This document shows positions 36,001 to 50,552 of a stretch of DNA of 64,000 nucleotides, in pieces (within the stretch, counting starts at the first letter, position 1; each line of letters opens with the position of its first letter). Below the pieces are notes generated by a model. That model had not been told where the DNA came from and did no database searches. It was given only the letters and a program-made list of their open reading frames with translations. Source of the DNA: Pyxicephalus adspersus. Taxonomy: Eukaryota; Chordata; Amphibia; Anura; Pyxicephalidae. The stretch covers positions 115,263,923-115,327,922 of the forward strand of contig NC_092861.1 of the NCBI RefSeq assembly GCF_032062135.1. Direction: 5' to 3'. The position numbers were made by a program, and so were the translations under genes.

Positions 36001-39000
36001 TCAGCCGTTGTCTCTCAATAGTGCGACCCCTCATTCTACAGCGATTATTCACAAGTGGAAAACATTCAAGACCAATTTTAGGAGGTTGGGATGTTCCCGA
36101 ACATTTACCCTATAATCAGACGACGCAATACTTAAAACAATTGCTAAAAAATACCCTCATTTCAGATTCAACAGGCCTTGGGCCTGTTAAATGATAATGT
36201 TTACGACAGTACAAATAGAAAAAAAAATTAACATGTATGGCATGTTCGGAAAGAATAGCCTGGAGAAAGCTTATCTCTAAAAAGAACATGGCAGCATGGC
36301 TTAGGTTCGCTAAGTTGAAGGCTTTAGAAGTAGTGATGTCTGGCCATTAAGTATTTCATCAGGATTGGAGAAAACCAAACAGAGCATATCAGCACAAACA
36401 CCTTGTACCAACTGTTAGGCATAGTAGAGGAGGAATTTGCAATTGCTATGAACTCATCTTTATACCAAAGTATTCTAGGTTAAAATGTGATACCATCTGT
36501 GCAACAGCTAATGCTTGGCCAAAAATCAGGTCATGCAACAAGACAATGAGCCCCCAAGTTGATAGGAACTATTGCATTCAGTCCCGGAATACCTACTGCA
36601 TAACAAACAAACAGTAACTACAATAACAATTTGGTTTTGCCAGAAGGTTTTGGTAAATATTAGCAGGGATAGAGAAGACATTGAAGGTATCACCACTATG
36701 TTTACAAACTTGAGGAGTGTAAACACACACACACACACACACAAAAACAATACACCCACAATAAATACAAAAACTAAATGATTCACCTTAGGGGTTAACA
36801 CTCCTCCCACCCACCCCCAACATACAATCCCCAATGCAGCCCATATCCTTCTTCTCTGCCTGCACATAAGTGTTAAATTGTGCCCCATCACATACCCATA
36901 ATTTAATCCAATTTTGCCAACTCTCATAATTCTGCGCTAAAAGCATGCAGATCCCTTGCCAAAACTAACAATATACAAAATCCTGACACAAGAACACATT
37001 TAGCCAGGATATGCATTCAGAATTAAATAAATCTTAACCTTGTGCACTGTGCATGAACCTCCCAATGGCTGACCAAGGGGTTTTACAATCTTGAATTAAA
37101 AGAATCTATTTTTAGATAGCCAATTTAGAAACCCATTATAATGCATCACTTTGACTATACAATTACATTATTCCTGCATTAAAGTATTTACCATTATGTA
37201 TTTGCTTCCAGCTAATAACGTACAATGTTCTTCTGTTGATTAATTTACAATGAATAAATGTATAACACAGCTGTTGCCGATTCCAACTGGAATGGATACA
37301 CAGTGTTCAATTTATTTTTGGATGTAAAATAAAACTATAATAATCAAACTGAAGTGTGCTATTAGACAAGCTGCATACACTTAGTTTCAAAATTGGGTCA
37401 AAACCAGTATTAAGCTAGCCAATGAAGCAAGGACAACCTTCCAGTCTAGTAAACCATGCACCCAAAGACTTGGTACTCTTATGCATGTGGACATGCCCTG
37501 AAAACAGATGCTGGTGTCGGGGTTAAAACATTTTTGCTTCCTTAATCGAAGAGAAAAAAGACCCTTATCCGAAAAAGAGAACACAACGCCCTGTACAACA
37601 AGAATTCTCAAACATTATAAAATTAACAAATATATCACAGAATTTAAACATCCAGCTGATTTCTAAAAGTATACTTAAATTAAACATTGAGATACATAAA
37701 GAGAGCACAGTCTACCTGCTGAGCAATTTAATTATGGATTCAGACACTGCTTTACTGCACCAATTCACCTCACTCACAATAGCCTTAAAAAGCCTGTTGT
37801 TAAAAATGAGTGAAACTAAGTTTGCCTAAATATTATATTATTAAATATTACTAAATGGCACAAAAAAAGGTTATTAATAGCGAAATAGTATTCCTCATGA
37901 CCCATTTAAATTCAAACACCATCTTTATTTTGCCTTCCTCAATGGCTACTTTTGCAGAATTCCTTAATTTCCCACATAAGAAAACTCAAGTTTTGCTCAT
38001 CTCTGCTTGCTTTATGAAAGGCCAAAAAAAAAGATGTTTATCATCGCAATCAAGTCTCCATCCAATTGGTAGCTATTGCGCAGGTAGCAAAGAGAAGGGA
38101 CAATGCACTGCAAAGGTTTGAGAAGCAACAGCTTACACCAGGGGTATCAAACACAAATACACAGAGGGAAGAAAAGTAAAAACTTAGACCAAGTCGCGGG
38201 CCAAACTTGAAATTTATTGAAAAAACAATTTATCTCAATAAGAAGAAACAGGAACACATGGCAAGAGCATGCCGTAATATTCAGTGAATTGATGTAAATT
38301 ATTTAGATCAATCCAATGCATATTACTGCATGCTCTTCTCATGTGTTCTTGTTTCTTCCTATTGAGAACAATTGTATTACTTTGCCAGAGAATGCAATGT
38401 GAAACCAAATACAATGCTGCATTCATTTGGTTTCACATTGCATTCCCTGGCACAGTAAAACAATTAATATAGCAATAGCTCTATGATAATTCCTGATAAT
38501 AATAATCCTAATAATTGCTGATTATTGAACTTACCTGTACGTATAAACTCCTCGGGGTCCATGCACAGGCTGCTGTTCAATAGACTTGGGTAATGCCGCT
38601 ACTACATTTCCTGGTGTCTATAAAATGCGGGGCCACGCATAGGCAGAGACGCGAGTGATGCCGGGAATTGTAGTAGCAGCATTGTACTGGCGTCTATAGA
38701 ACAGCAGCTTAAAATGAATTGCAGCTGGCCCGCCGTTACTACAGATTGCAATAGCGGGGGACTAGCTGCAATTTCATAATAAAAATTCTTTTGGGGGCCA
38801 AAAAAAGGTTGTGCCGGGCCAGATTTGGCCCGCGTGCCAGCGTTTGACGCCACTGACCTACACCATTCCTTCTAATCCTGTATAGAATTACGAAAGCTTA
38901 TTTTGCTAACAATTACACATAACATGGCAGCTCATTTAAAATGAATAGTTTTCCTTCAGCACACGGTAAAATATGACACAACATGACACAACGCACATGC

Positions 39001-42000
39001 AGTATTGTGGAGCAGAAGAATGGAGTAGTTTGAATAGGCCTTCAATAGAATATTATTTTTCCCTGACACTTAAAGCCTAGGGTGGGAGTTACATTGGGGC
39101 TCACAGTACAAGGTAAAAATCTATTTAATATTCATATGTAATATATTTATTTTTAAATATTTGATTCCATAGTATATGGAATAACAAAGCATTCAAGCGA
39201 ATTTTGTTGCACTGTAATAAGAATAGTAATTACTTTCCTAGTTTTTACTTCTAGAAAATAAACCGTGATTCAGAAGATATTAAACAGTCATATACTACCA
39301 CCCACTCTTCATGATGACTCAGAGACATGTCAATGTATTCCTGATTTATGTAGCTGTCAAACATTCACAACGGGCATATTGTAAAGCTTTATCTTAAGAT
39401 AACATGCAGGGAAATTAGGAAATATCATGGATAATACTGAGGTACATGATCCTCTGCACTACAACATTTAGGATTATTAAAAAAAAAAAAAAAAAAAAAA
39501 GATTAATAAAACTTGCTTAAAATTTGTGAAGTATATAACAAAAATCAGAAAAGTGTAAAAAAAACAAAACAAAAAAAACACAAACACCTGAAACTAATAT
39601 AATAGAAACAATACAATTCACATACCTAAAAGTGGACAAATGCCTTAAAACTTACTTCATTTATTTGTTTACGACACCAATGGCCTAATGTAATGTTGAC
39701 AGTATTTAATTGAAATTCTATTCTTATATGGGACGGTATCCCGATTATCTTTTGCCTCATGTGCATAGAAAATATAGGGATAAACTGAGCAAGCAATAAT
39801 AATTATGGGGAAAAAAAGAAGAAAAAAAGATTTTTCTTAAAGCTGTAAACATTGTGGTGGCTATCGGTGGTGAAGGTGAAAGGATCCGTACAACCAGCTG
39901 AAAAACGCATTTATCCTTTAAAGTAAAAATCTTTTAAAATAGTTTCTGGAAACACAGAAAATGCATAAATTGTTGAAAATGCATTTAACTTTTTTTTTTT
40001 TTTTTTTTTTTTAAGCTTTAACCTAAATTAAGCTGATGCAGCCACTGGACAGACATTCTTAGTTTAGGAAATAGTAATTCCTCCTCTTCCAAAATACCAA
40101 GTATACTGGGCCTGGTATCTACACTGGTACTTGATAGAATACCAACAGGAGGGCATGAAACAACGAGATTCCTACACTCTTATTCTATTCTACAAATCTG
40201 ACTGCTTAATAATGTACATTAACTAGTCAACTAGCAGCCTTGTGAATTAATGAAATAACCAGAGGTTTGAAGTCCTCAAATGTAATGGCAGCTGGAGCTT
40301 TTAAAGCAGAGCTGAACCAGTAAAGCTTAAAAAAAATACAAGAACCATTGGAATTGATTTCCTTTTGTAAGTGGGGTCATCAATTCTTACATGGCTAGTG
40401 TGCCTGGCCAAATTTAAAAGAATATTTCTGTGAGTAAAACACCATCACCAATTTGTCAAGGCTAAACATTTAAACACTGTAAGAAAATACAAATTGTACG
40501 TTTTCATAGTCACCTTGCTGAGATGTTTTATTTTAAGCAAGCAAATGAGTATAATGTGAAAAAAAAAATAGTTTTCCCTTTACCATCTTAGTATTTATTT
40601 AAAAACCGCCTGGTGACCGTGCTTGTCTATGAGATATAATCACAGTTCAGCAACCCAGTGCCAGCTGTGACCAAATGATGAAAAGCCCCAATGATTGACT
40701 GTCAGATATAGTGCTGTAAAAGATCTGGGACCAACAAAGGAGACATCTTGTTCTAAATGATGGCATTTAAAATTCCTTTTTTACATCATTTTTCATTAAG
40801 GTGAGTAGTGCTTCAAGTCTGTAAGCTCTGCTTTGGAGTGCCTTCATAAGTTGCAGTTTATCCATAACTTAAGAAAACCCTCAGCTCTAAACAGGTAAAG
40901 AAACATTAAGCCCATCTCCAGAGATGTTCCAACTCTATCACATCTTGCTCCAGAGATTAGACTCAAAATAATTCAGAGGTGATGTGCCCTATTCAGCAAA
41001 AATATGAACAAATGATATGGCCTTTTCCTGATTCCTTTAAAAACAAACAAAATAACTCCCAAAAACTCAAATCTCTTAAAGTTTGGCAGAACTCAAGGGA
41101 TGACATTCTCAACAAATGTGCTTTATTTTTATATAGTTTTACTCCACTGCAGATCCTATAAAACAGTGTTTAGGACAAACCAATGTTTAAAGGGCCCTTT
41201 GAGCTATAAAGAAAAGAAGCAGCTGGCTAATGAAAGATTGGCATGTGTATATCAAAAGCTACCAAACCTTACCTGAAAAATAATTTAGTTGAAAGCAGAT
41301 GATGGTATTTTCCATTCTTTTTTTAAGCTACAGTCATGACTTTATTGGTGGATTATACATTGGCAGCAGTTGAACAGTACCTGGTCAATGTCCACCGGGG
41401 CCTGTGGTTAGTTGTATACCTGTCAGGAACTTATGGTTAGGATAAGCCTATAAGCGCTGTTTAGTGTACAGTTTGTCTGTGACCTGCCAGGGTTTTTTTT
41501 GCTCAAAATGTAAGGATGTTCTTTGCTTTTAAAAAAGTATGCACTTTCTAAAACCTTAAAAAAATATTAAAATACAGAAAAGCTTTAACTATTTGTGGCA
41601 TGGATTCAAATAGTTGCTGGAAACATATCTAAGGCTAGCCAGACGGGTGCAATAATTGTCATTAGAAAATGAACGACTAAGGACAGAGCAATGATTATTT
41701 TGAACGATCGTTTTGTGCACAATTCTGTAATGATACGATCGTTCAAATATAATCCACCAATAATGTACACACACTAGATGCGTTAGTTTGAGCGATGCAG
41801 GAAGCGACATGTAACAGAGGAAGTGTACCGCAGAACAATCCACGATCACTGAATGACTGTGCACACAATAGATAGTTAACGATCGTCGCCCAAATGGATC
41901 CGCCAGGATGGTTGTTCCAGCGACAATTCTTGTTAATCATCGTTGTTGTGCACTTTTTTTGTTAACGATTATCAAATGATTGGTTGTTAATTGTTCGTTT

Positions 42001-45000
42001 CCAACAACAATTTTAGCACATGTGTACCTAGCCTTAGAGATTTCGGTCCAAATTGACTAGCATTAAGCAGTTGCTGCAGTTTTTCTCACCTGCACATCCA
42101 TGGGGTGTATCACCTTCATCTTAAAAGTGCTCTGTTGAACTGAGATCTGGTGACAGCGGAGACCATTTCAGTACAGTGAACTAATTGTCAGGTTCAAGAA
42201 ACCAGTTTGAGATGATTTGAACTGACATGGCTCGTTATTCTGCAGCCATCAGAAGATGGGTAGTCCGCAGTCATAAAGGGATGCACATGTTCAGCAACAA
42301 TACTAAGGTAGGCTGTGGCATTTAAACAGTTCCCAATGTGTACTAACAGTTAGTGTCTAAGTTACTATCATGTTGTTGACGCCAAATATTGATCATCTGC
42401 ATGTAGCAATAGAAATTGGGACTCCAACAATTTTCCAGTCTTCACCTTTTCAATTTTAGTGGGCCAAAAGTGGGCCAGCAAAACAGTGGTGAAATCTTCA
42501 TTCCAACCACACTGTGTGGGTCAGGGCTTTTGGGATATGTAGTTCTGGGGGCATGCTTACATGTATAAAAAGAGACTTCCCAGCATCTGCCCTTGAAATT
42601 TATTATTACTATCTGTTAAAATGTGTTAGCATCACTATGTGGTTATTGATTATTAATAATTGTATTAATATTGTAATTTACTCCAAAAACCCTTCTCACA
42701 CCACTGTTCATTACAAACATTTTTTAAGCTTCTGATCATCTAGGTTTGAATTTTATTCATTTTACTTTATAAAGTTCTAAGCCAATCAATACCAAACCAA
42801 CAAGCTCCAAGACCAAACAATAAAATCAAATGAATTGAATCTGAATCAGTCAGTACCAAGGACAGCAACCTAACCTAATAACCATTTATACCAATTTACT
42901 GAGCAAATAAATCAGATCAACCTAAGGATTAAACAAGACAAGTTAATAAACTAAAAACACCAAGTCTAAAAATAGTCTGCCTCAATTAAACCTCTAAATT
43001 TATTTAGATGAGCCTTTTAATTTAATTAGATTAACAGTCAATATAAATCAATTATAAGTTAATGAATTAAAACAACTTAATCTTCTACTATTTAATTATC
43101 TTTCTAGCTCCAATAAAACACATACCTAAAATATATACCTATTAACAAACATTAAAACTCATTGAATTTTGTCTGAATTTTTCTTGTTTTGCCTTGTAAC
43201 TGTGGTCTCTTACCACAGCAGAAAGACAAAATGTTAATAAAATGGAAACATTGCCATACCTAAACGTTTCTGGTGATCCAACTAACTGGTAAATCATAAT
43301 AGTCACACATTTGGGAACCAGAGACCGTTAGTGGTTCCTAATCCAGTCTGAACACTTAGGCTATGTATACATGTTAGATGACACTCAGCCAAAATGAGCC
43401 GCAGAGCTCGTTTTGGATGAGAATGTGGCATGATCTGAGGTCGTTTACGGATTTATCCTGGCGGATCCATGAACAACAGAAAACAAATTACCCGAAGTTA
43501 AACAAAGTGAAGAGAGAGGAGGGGAGTGGTGTGGCTCGCTCGTTCTCCCCTCTCCATGGAACAGAACGGCACTGCGTGTACAGTGCTTGATCATACATAT
43601 TTCGGTTGTTTGGCGTTAAAAACAATAGTTTCCAACAACAAAAATCTAGCCTGTGTGTGCAGCCTAAAGGGTGCAGTCTGATTCTAGAGATGAGAGAACA
43701 CATTGGAGTCTGTAGCTGTATATTACATTTTTAAAACAATTCCTTTTATTTTATGTTTACATATTTAGATTTTTTTTAATTTAATGTTTACAGTACACTT
43801 ACATTGTCATGATAGTTTCACCTGATTTAGAAATAAGGAAAAATGTTTGATTTTGCAACATATCTTTCTTTCTCTAGGTTCTTGTATGGGTACTTAGGCC
43901 AAGGTCCTCCTTTCTCCTACATATGTTATATTCAAAGCTTGCAGGCTGCACCAGGATTTTAAAGATTAAACTCTAATTTATTAAATGTAAAAAAAAAAAA
44001 AAAAAAACACATGCAAAATACCATGATACATCCGTATACAGTGTCATTTGGGGTCCTCACTTGCATCATAAGTTAGTTTAGGATCATAAATAAGCAATAC
44101 ATGATATATGAAATTAAAGGAGAAAAAGAAAGAAAATATAAATTACCTTGTGGAGGTGAATAGTCATCAGAGTCTGTGTCACTTTCACTGCTGTCTTCCA
44201 CTAGAAAGCTTGGGTAATTCCATGACATGCTCACTATACCATCAGATTCATGCAAGAGAACATGGGCAAGCATTCTGCCATGGCAGTCCATTACTATAAC
44301 TTGACCATCTGCAGTGCCAAACAACACCTATAAAACAAGAATATACTGTGTTATTTGAAAGCAGTATTCTGTACTAAATATATATGCAGTTCAATGTCAT
44401 CACTAAAAATAGACTTATAAAATCAGTTTAAAGCAGAAATTATGTTTGGTAGTTCTACTTAGTACTTCAGTATTTTAGAGTAATAAAGCAAATATTCAAC
44501 CTTTTAGGTTCAAAAATAAAAAACTATTTATTTAAAAATATTATTTTAAAGACATAATGGTGTGGAACAGAACTAAACATAATACTCACCTGTTACTGAC
44601 GTAACTTCCATACAGGCATGCAGGAGTTCATTCTTTCCTTGCATGCGCAGAAGAAGCTAGGTATCCTAGCAAACAATACTAACACTGCGCATGCAGCAGG
44701 TAGGAAAGATAATAGCCTGTCCCTTTTTGTAAAAATAATCTGCCTGAAACTTAAGTGGAAATTTATTATTGCTTTAAATCTATTAGGTGCCCAGCTGGAG
44801 GGGAAAACATTTCTACACTGGTAACTAATGATCTGCTAATTCATTTAATAAGCAAACAAAAATCCCTGTTGGGAGAATTTGGGAGAATTTTGGGAAAATT
44901 TGGGAGAAGCAGCCCTGTGTCCCTACAGCCTTACTGTGTCTGGTCTACCCCTTTTACATTTTAGTACTATTTATGTATTTTAATTGTGGAAGTTTAGAAT

Positions 45001-48000
45001 CCTATATGGGTGTTGCCTGGACAGGTTTGATGTTTTTAGGAAGCTATGCACTGCTACACACTTTTGTAGACGTCATTTGCTGTGAACAATAGCCTTAGAT
45101 TTGGACTCAAGCCATGCACCATATTTTTTAAGCCGTTCCCACTTCATCCAATAAAAAAAATAAAACATTTCTGCTTGAGTTTGTATTGAGAAGAAAAATT
45201 CTTCCACACATTGAGGGCCCAGCAGTTCAGAACATGAGCAAGGATTGGTGTTCACTTTGCAAGTTACTGTGTGTTATGTTAGGCACTGCAGAAGTCGGAC
45301 CTGCACTGTTGTGTGTTATCCTGCAATGCAAGGCAGCATAATAAAAAAATAAGTGCATTGGGGTGCTCTGAAAATGACAGCAGCACATTGCATCAATGCA
45401 CAAGAGGTCTCTGCTGTAAGCTGCAGTTACATGTGAAATTGTTCATGTTTTTCTAATGCAAATTTATGAACAAGCCCCAAAGGAAAAATACACTTATGTT
45501 TAGTTCTCAAAGCGAAAACAAGGATAAAGATCTTCATTTTCAGCCATGTGACAAATTCAAACCTAAAATAATCCTGGTATGTTGGTTGTTAAACACTCAT
45601 GAGCATGCACACACAAACATAACTGTTTAGTATCTTATTTCCCTATTCTTAAAACATGCAAGAAGTGTAATTCACATTATTAATCCAAAGTACCAGATCA
45701 TAACAGTAGATAAATAAATCATTGTTCAGCTGTGTCACAAGAATATATAAAATATTGTGGTTCCTCACTTAATTATAATTTGTTGACAATGTTCTGAATA
45801 CAAAATTATCTCTTGCTGTCCTATTCATCAACTCCCTAGTGACTTAGGTGAAGTTTTATCATAAATCACAAACATTTAATTTAGCACACATCTCTTGACT
45901 CATCTGTGGGTATCTATGTAGAATGGCTACCTGACAACAATTATCCAGATGGTTTCCAAATATAGATAAAAACAAAAAAAGGCCATTTATTAGGAATAAC
46001 AATGGAGATTAACATATTATGTTCTAGTAATTTATTTGTCCACTTTAACAACATAATGATTACCAGGTCCAAAAGAAATGTTACAGGCATCCAAAGGTTA
46101 TAATACTCATTATAGTCATTATTTTAAGTTTTCTTAGTATAAGGGAGTTTTGTTCTGTGTTTTGTGCAAGAAAGGACCTAAGAAATTTCCATATGAGGAA
46201 CAGCAAATGAACAACAGTTCCATGCATATCGCTATTCTGTAAACGGCATATCATACTAGGTAAATTCTATCCTAGAGAATATATGATTCTGTATTTAAAA
46301 GCACACAATATGTGCAAATAAAATAGTAAAGAAAGTTAGGATTACCAATGCTCAACAAAAGATCGTCAGCTTAGGTAATAGCAATGAAATTGCCTAGTAT
46401 TCACATGGCCCAGTCAGAGAACATTCCACTTCTGTCTGCTAAACTACAAGATTCTGATCCATATATAGGCAGCAGAGTGGCTTAACATTCTGGCCTTTAC
46501 TAGATTCGAATCTCGGCCCGCACAATATCTGAATGGAGTTTACATGTTTGCGTGGGTTTTTACCGGATTCCTCCCACATTCCAAAAACATGCATGCATGC
46601 AACATATGAGTATGGTAGGGATATTAGACTGTGAGCCCCTTTAAGTGACAGCTAGTGACATGACTATGGACTTTGTAAAGAGCTGCGTATAATGTCTGCA
46701 CTATATAAATACTGGATAATAAAATATCCTTCCCCTTTTTCTGTATTTCTGATATGGAATATCCACTTGTGATAAAGTCAGTGTAAACACTGAATGATTA
46801 TGACTTTGTCAATAATAATAGCACAAACCTAAACTTGAACAAATGGTATGCAGCTTATTATCTCATTAGCACTGCATTAGCAAAGCAGTTTGTGCCATAT
46901 ATTCTGCTCTCCAGTGCACTCAGACTTGGCACACTTCCTGCAAGCTCAGCTGTGAAAAAGTGAGCCTATAATAAAGTCACTTTGCCCTGTTCCCCTTATA
47001 CAATGAGGGAATCTTCTGATGAACATCTGTCAATTTTCTGGGACTTGTTGTTAGTTCAACAAAAAGGTTACACTATCCTAATGTATCCACATAAGCACTA
47101 AATGGAAAAGATGTTTATGAGCACTGAATATGTATTCTAACATGAATTTGTATGCAGTTTTTCTTTTACCATTTCTAAAAATTAGCTGCTCCAATACAAT
47201 TTTTTGCTCTAAAGTTCTGGTCAATTCTATAACAGAGCCCACACTTTCCCTGCATGTCGTAGACTTCTCCTTTTCTGTGATCACAGTTAATATTTTGATG
47301 GCCCAGCATCTCCACCTCCTGCTCCTTCTGACAGCTACATAAATGGTTGCCTAGGTAGAGGAAAGAGGAATAAAGTTGAGCCCCGGTGACTAACACGTGG
47401 CCCACCAGCTCTCTGTGTCCAGTCCTCCACCTGATGTCAATGATGGGTATTGTTACTGTGCGCACTGACACCATTGGTGAAGCCATTATAGTATCCACAG
47501 ACAAATACCGAATGGTACTATTGTTGCCACTGACACACGTGCTGGGGGGTTTTAAGGCCGCCACCAAACAGAGGGTTATTACTGTGTGCATTGACATCTT
47601 TGCTTGGAACTATTATTGCATCCACGAAGACCAATACAGGGGTTATCATTTTTCCAACTTGAAACAAATGCTGTGGGTTTATTAATACAGCCACTGACAC
47701 ATATGCTCATAGTTACTATTACTGCCACTAACACCATTGATGGGGCCTATTTTATTCCCACTTTATCTTCAGTTTGCAATGCACCATACTTCCAAATTTA
47801 GCCAGACCAATATTTTCAGAGTAAAAGTGCCCAGTAATCCCAACATAGGAAGGCTAAAAATAAATGTTTTGCTATGTATAATATACTTCATATTTAATCT
47901 CACAGGAAGATTTTTGTTGAGATACATTGCCTAGTCACACAATTTTTTTCTTCCAGCCTTGTTTCCAGTTGCACAATTCCATTTGCCATTCCTAATCTTG

Positions 48001-50504
48001 CCTGATCTAAAAAAAATCAAAATGGTTGCTCATTTGTCCACTGAAGTTTGCTTGTTAGAGGATTGTGCACCCTTTTACACCTTCCAGACAATCTGTGTAA
48101 GTTTCCCAGGTTTATATAGCATGTGTGGGTATATATATATTGTGTGTGTGTTTCATAAAGTATCGTGCATGGTAATTTCTACACATCCAACATGTAAATT
48201 GGAATTACGTATATCTTTATTATTTATCTTTATATGTATGTCTTCTTGATATACAGTAAATTATGTTTTATTATATTGAATTCAATTCAATTTTTTTTGA
48301 CAATTGTAGAAAATAATTTGCCCTCCATTTTCCTAAGGAAGCCAAGGAAAAAGATGTTTAAAGACGTTTTGTGAACAGTGTGGCACTACATATAGGTGAA
48401 TCTTTTTGATATTTGAATTATATAAAACATTAACATTACTTTGTGATATGTTCTTTTAAAGGGTTTGTAATGAACACATGGATTTATATAGTTTATTTTG
48501 GGGTGTCTAAACAGTACCTTAAAAGTACGCATTTACTACATTACTTCTGGACAAACAACTAAACAATCTATTTGTAACCATATTTTATTTCTTTATATAT
48601 AATCACACTATGCACATTATATTTTCGATAAAGTGATATAATAAATACCCTTGCAGCAGTCACAGCTGCAACCAAGTCTATATTCTGGGAAGGGGATTAG
48701 GAGGCTATAGCTCTTGCTTCCCCGTGTAGAAAAACATAGCAGGGTACAGCAAAGGCAGGCAGTTTAGGGGAAAACCATCAAGCTTGGTGTAACAGACCAA
48801 ACTTTTGCAGAAAGGCCCCTTGATCCTAAACTGTTGATTGATGACCTGAAAACCCATTAGAAACACAAATAAAGCTTTAGAAATTTTCAGTTTTCAACAG
48901 TTAATATGCTTTAAATGTTCCCTAAGGAAATCAAGTTAAATGAGTGTATATGACGATAATTCAGATGGCTGATGACAAGCAGGATTTAATGATGTTCTGA
49001 CAATTAGCAGCAGGGAGCAAATTTAGGTTAATAACCGCTCCTGAGATATCAGTTTCCAGCATATGGCCAATTCCAGAAATAGAATCATTAACCCTTTTCA
49101 CTACATCATAAAGCATCATTTGGCATTACAGATGCATAGTATGTTCATGTTCGCAGACTAGTGTTTTTTTTTTTATTTTTATGTCCTTAAAACAGGTACG
49201 ACAATGTATAGTTTTTGTGTTCATCCATATTAGGGTTATATATCAAGGGCTAAACAGGCCAGATTTTGGTATAGATCCAGTAATTTTCCAACTCTTTGTA
49301 AACCATTACTTACTTCATGTGTAATGCTAGAAGTATATGTGAATCCTGGAACAATAAATAAAGGACCCCCATAAACAAACTGCAATAAATGGGAAAGCTA
49401 ATGTTGCCAGAGATCAAATATCAAGAAACATATTTTCCCTCAATAAGGATTAATTTACAGCGTGCCCACCTGGGCAACCATCATAGCTTTTTTTTTTTTT
49501 TTTGGTATATATGAACTATTTAGGAATTGCCCTAAAGCCTTTTAAAACTTTGATCTTTAAATTTATCAGTTGATTTTAAGATGTGTTTAGATCACTGTAT
49601 TATTGAGATATCCAACCACTTTCCAGCTTCACATTCTTTCCCAACCAAGCAACATTAGTGTTAAATATCTGTTGGCACAAAGACGAATCTATTGTTCCAT
49701 CTATTCACACAACATTTTCAGTGCTACTGACTGCTACACAATCCCAAAACTGAAAAGAAACAATTTCATGTTTAACAGCAGGCAAGGTATTTTTCAAATG
49801 CCTAGTCTATTTTTTCTTTGCCTTTGGCAACTAAAGCAAGTAGTTATCTATCTGATTTATAGAACATCATGGCCAGACTAAGCGTCACAGTATTGTCCTC
49901 AGTTTGCAGCCACAACCAAGTCTACTAACCAAAGTATTAACCTGCAGTAAAAACAGGTGATGAGTGACCACTTGTGCAGGGAGTCCCAGTGGATTTGTGG
50001 GTTGATTTTACTAATTACTCTGACAATAAATTAACTAAAACAGACTGCAGCAATTTAGGTATCACCGGTGTGCCAGGAAAAATGCATTTGCTGTCCAAAA
50101 AGAATATTACACCACAACCAAAGATGAGTATTAAACATTTTAGGACATTTGTATGACCAAAACAATAGCAGACTGATTTGTTGCAAACTGAATTTCAGGA
50201 AAAGAACCTCATACCAATAGTATATCATGATGAAAAAGTTAAGGTTTGGGTTGCTTGGGTTAGTATAAAAGGCCATCTATTTATAGGTTTAGAGTTATAA
50301 GTTATAGAGTGGCCTACTTGAAGGCCTGATCTAAATCTAATCAAAATGTGGTGGGAGGATTTAACGTTTTGCATTCCCTTAACTTACAATACTCTCCAGT
50401 GATGCTGCAACTATCTACAGTATGTTTGTTTGCAGTACACTAACAGATGAGAGTATAGTCAATAAGAGATGTAATATACTGTATGGGTGTATGTAGCTGT
50501 GTAA

Positions 50505-50552
<48 letters not shown>

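Larger units (their letters stand above)
38139..38855. mobile_element. hAT-like element carrying two adjacent hairpins
   Basis: Left end CAGGGGTATCAAAC and right end GTTTGACGCCACTG are imperfect inverted repeats. Flanks GCTTACAC (38131-38138) and ACCTACAC (38856-38863) agree at 6 of 8 bases, consistent with an aged hAT duplication. Left and right arms share GCGGGCCAAACTTGAAAT-like and GGGCCAGATTTGGCCCG sequence. The middle (38233-38465) consists of two long near-perfect palindromes. Confidence 0.7.
35820..44146 (-). other. tulp4: TULP4 intron 4 (8.3 kb)
   Basis: The largest intron. Contents: (AC)n at 36723-36743, a hAT element with paired hairpins (38139-38855), A-tracts near 39480, a T-tract at 39991-40012, a Harbinger-like MITE (41633-42033), a Tc1 remnant (42060-42470), an A/C-rich strand-asymmetric stretch (42760-43190), and a second Harbinger-like MITE (43359-43664). 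No coding sequence recognised. Confidence 0.85.

Noticed and set aside
46468..46540. tRNA gene
   Set aside because: The B box is tRNA-like but there is no cloverleaf; it is the head of a SINE.
47175..47700. ORFs of 60-140 codons on both strands
   Set aside because: They cross the degenerate minisatellite-like stretch; open frames are a by-product of repeats with unit lengths near multiples of three.
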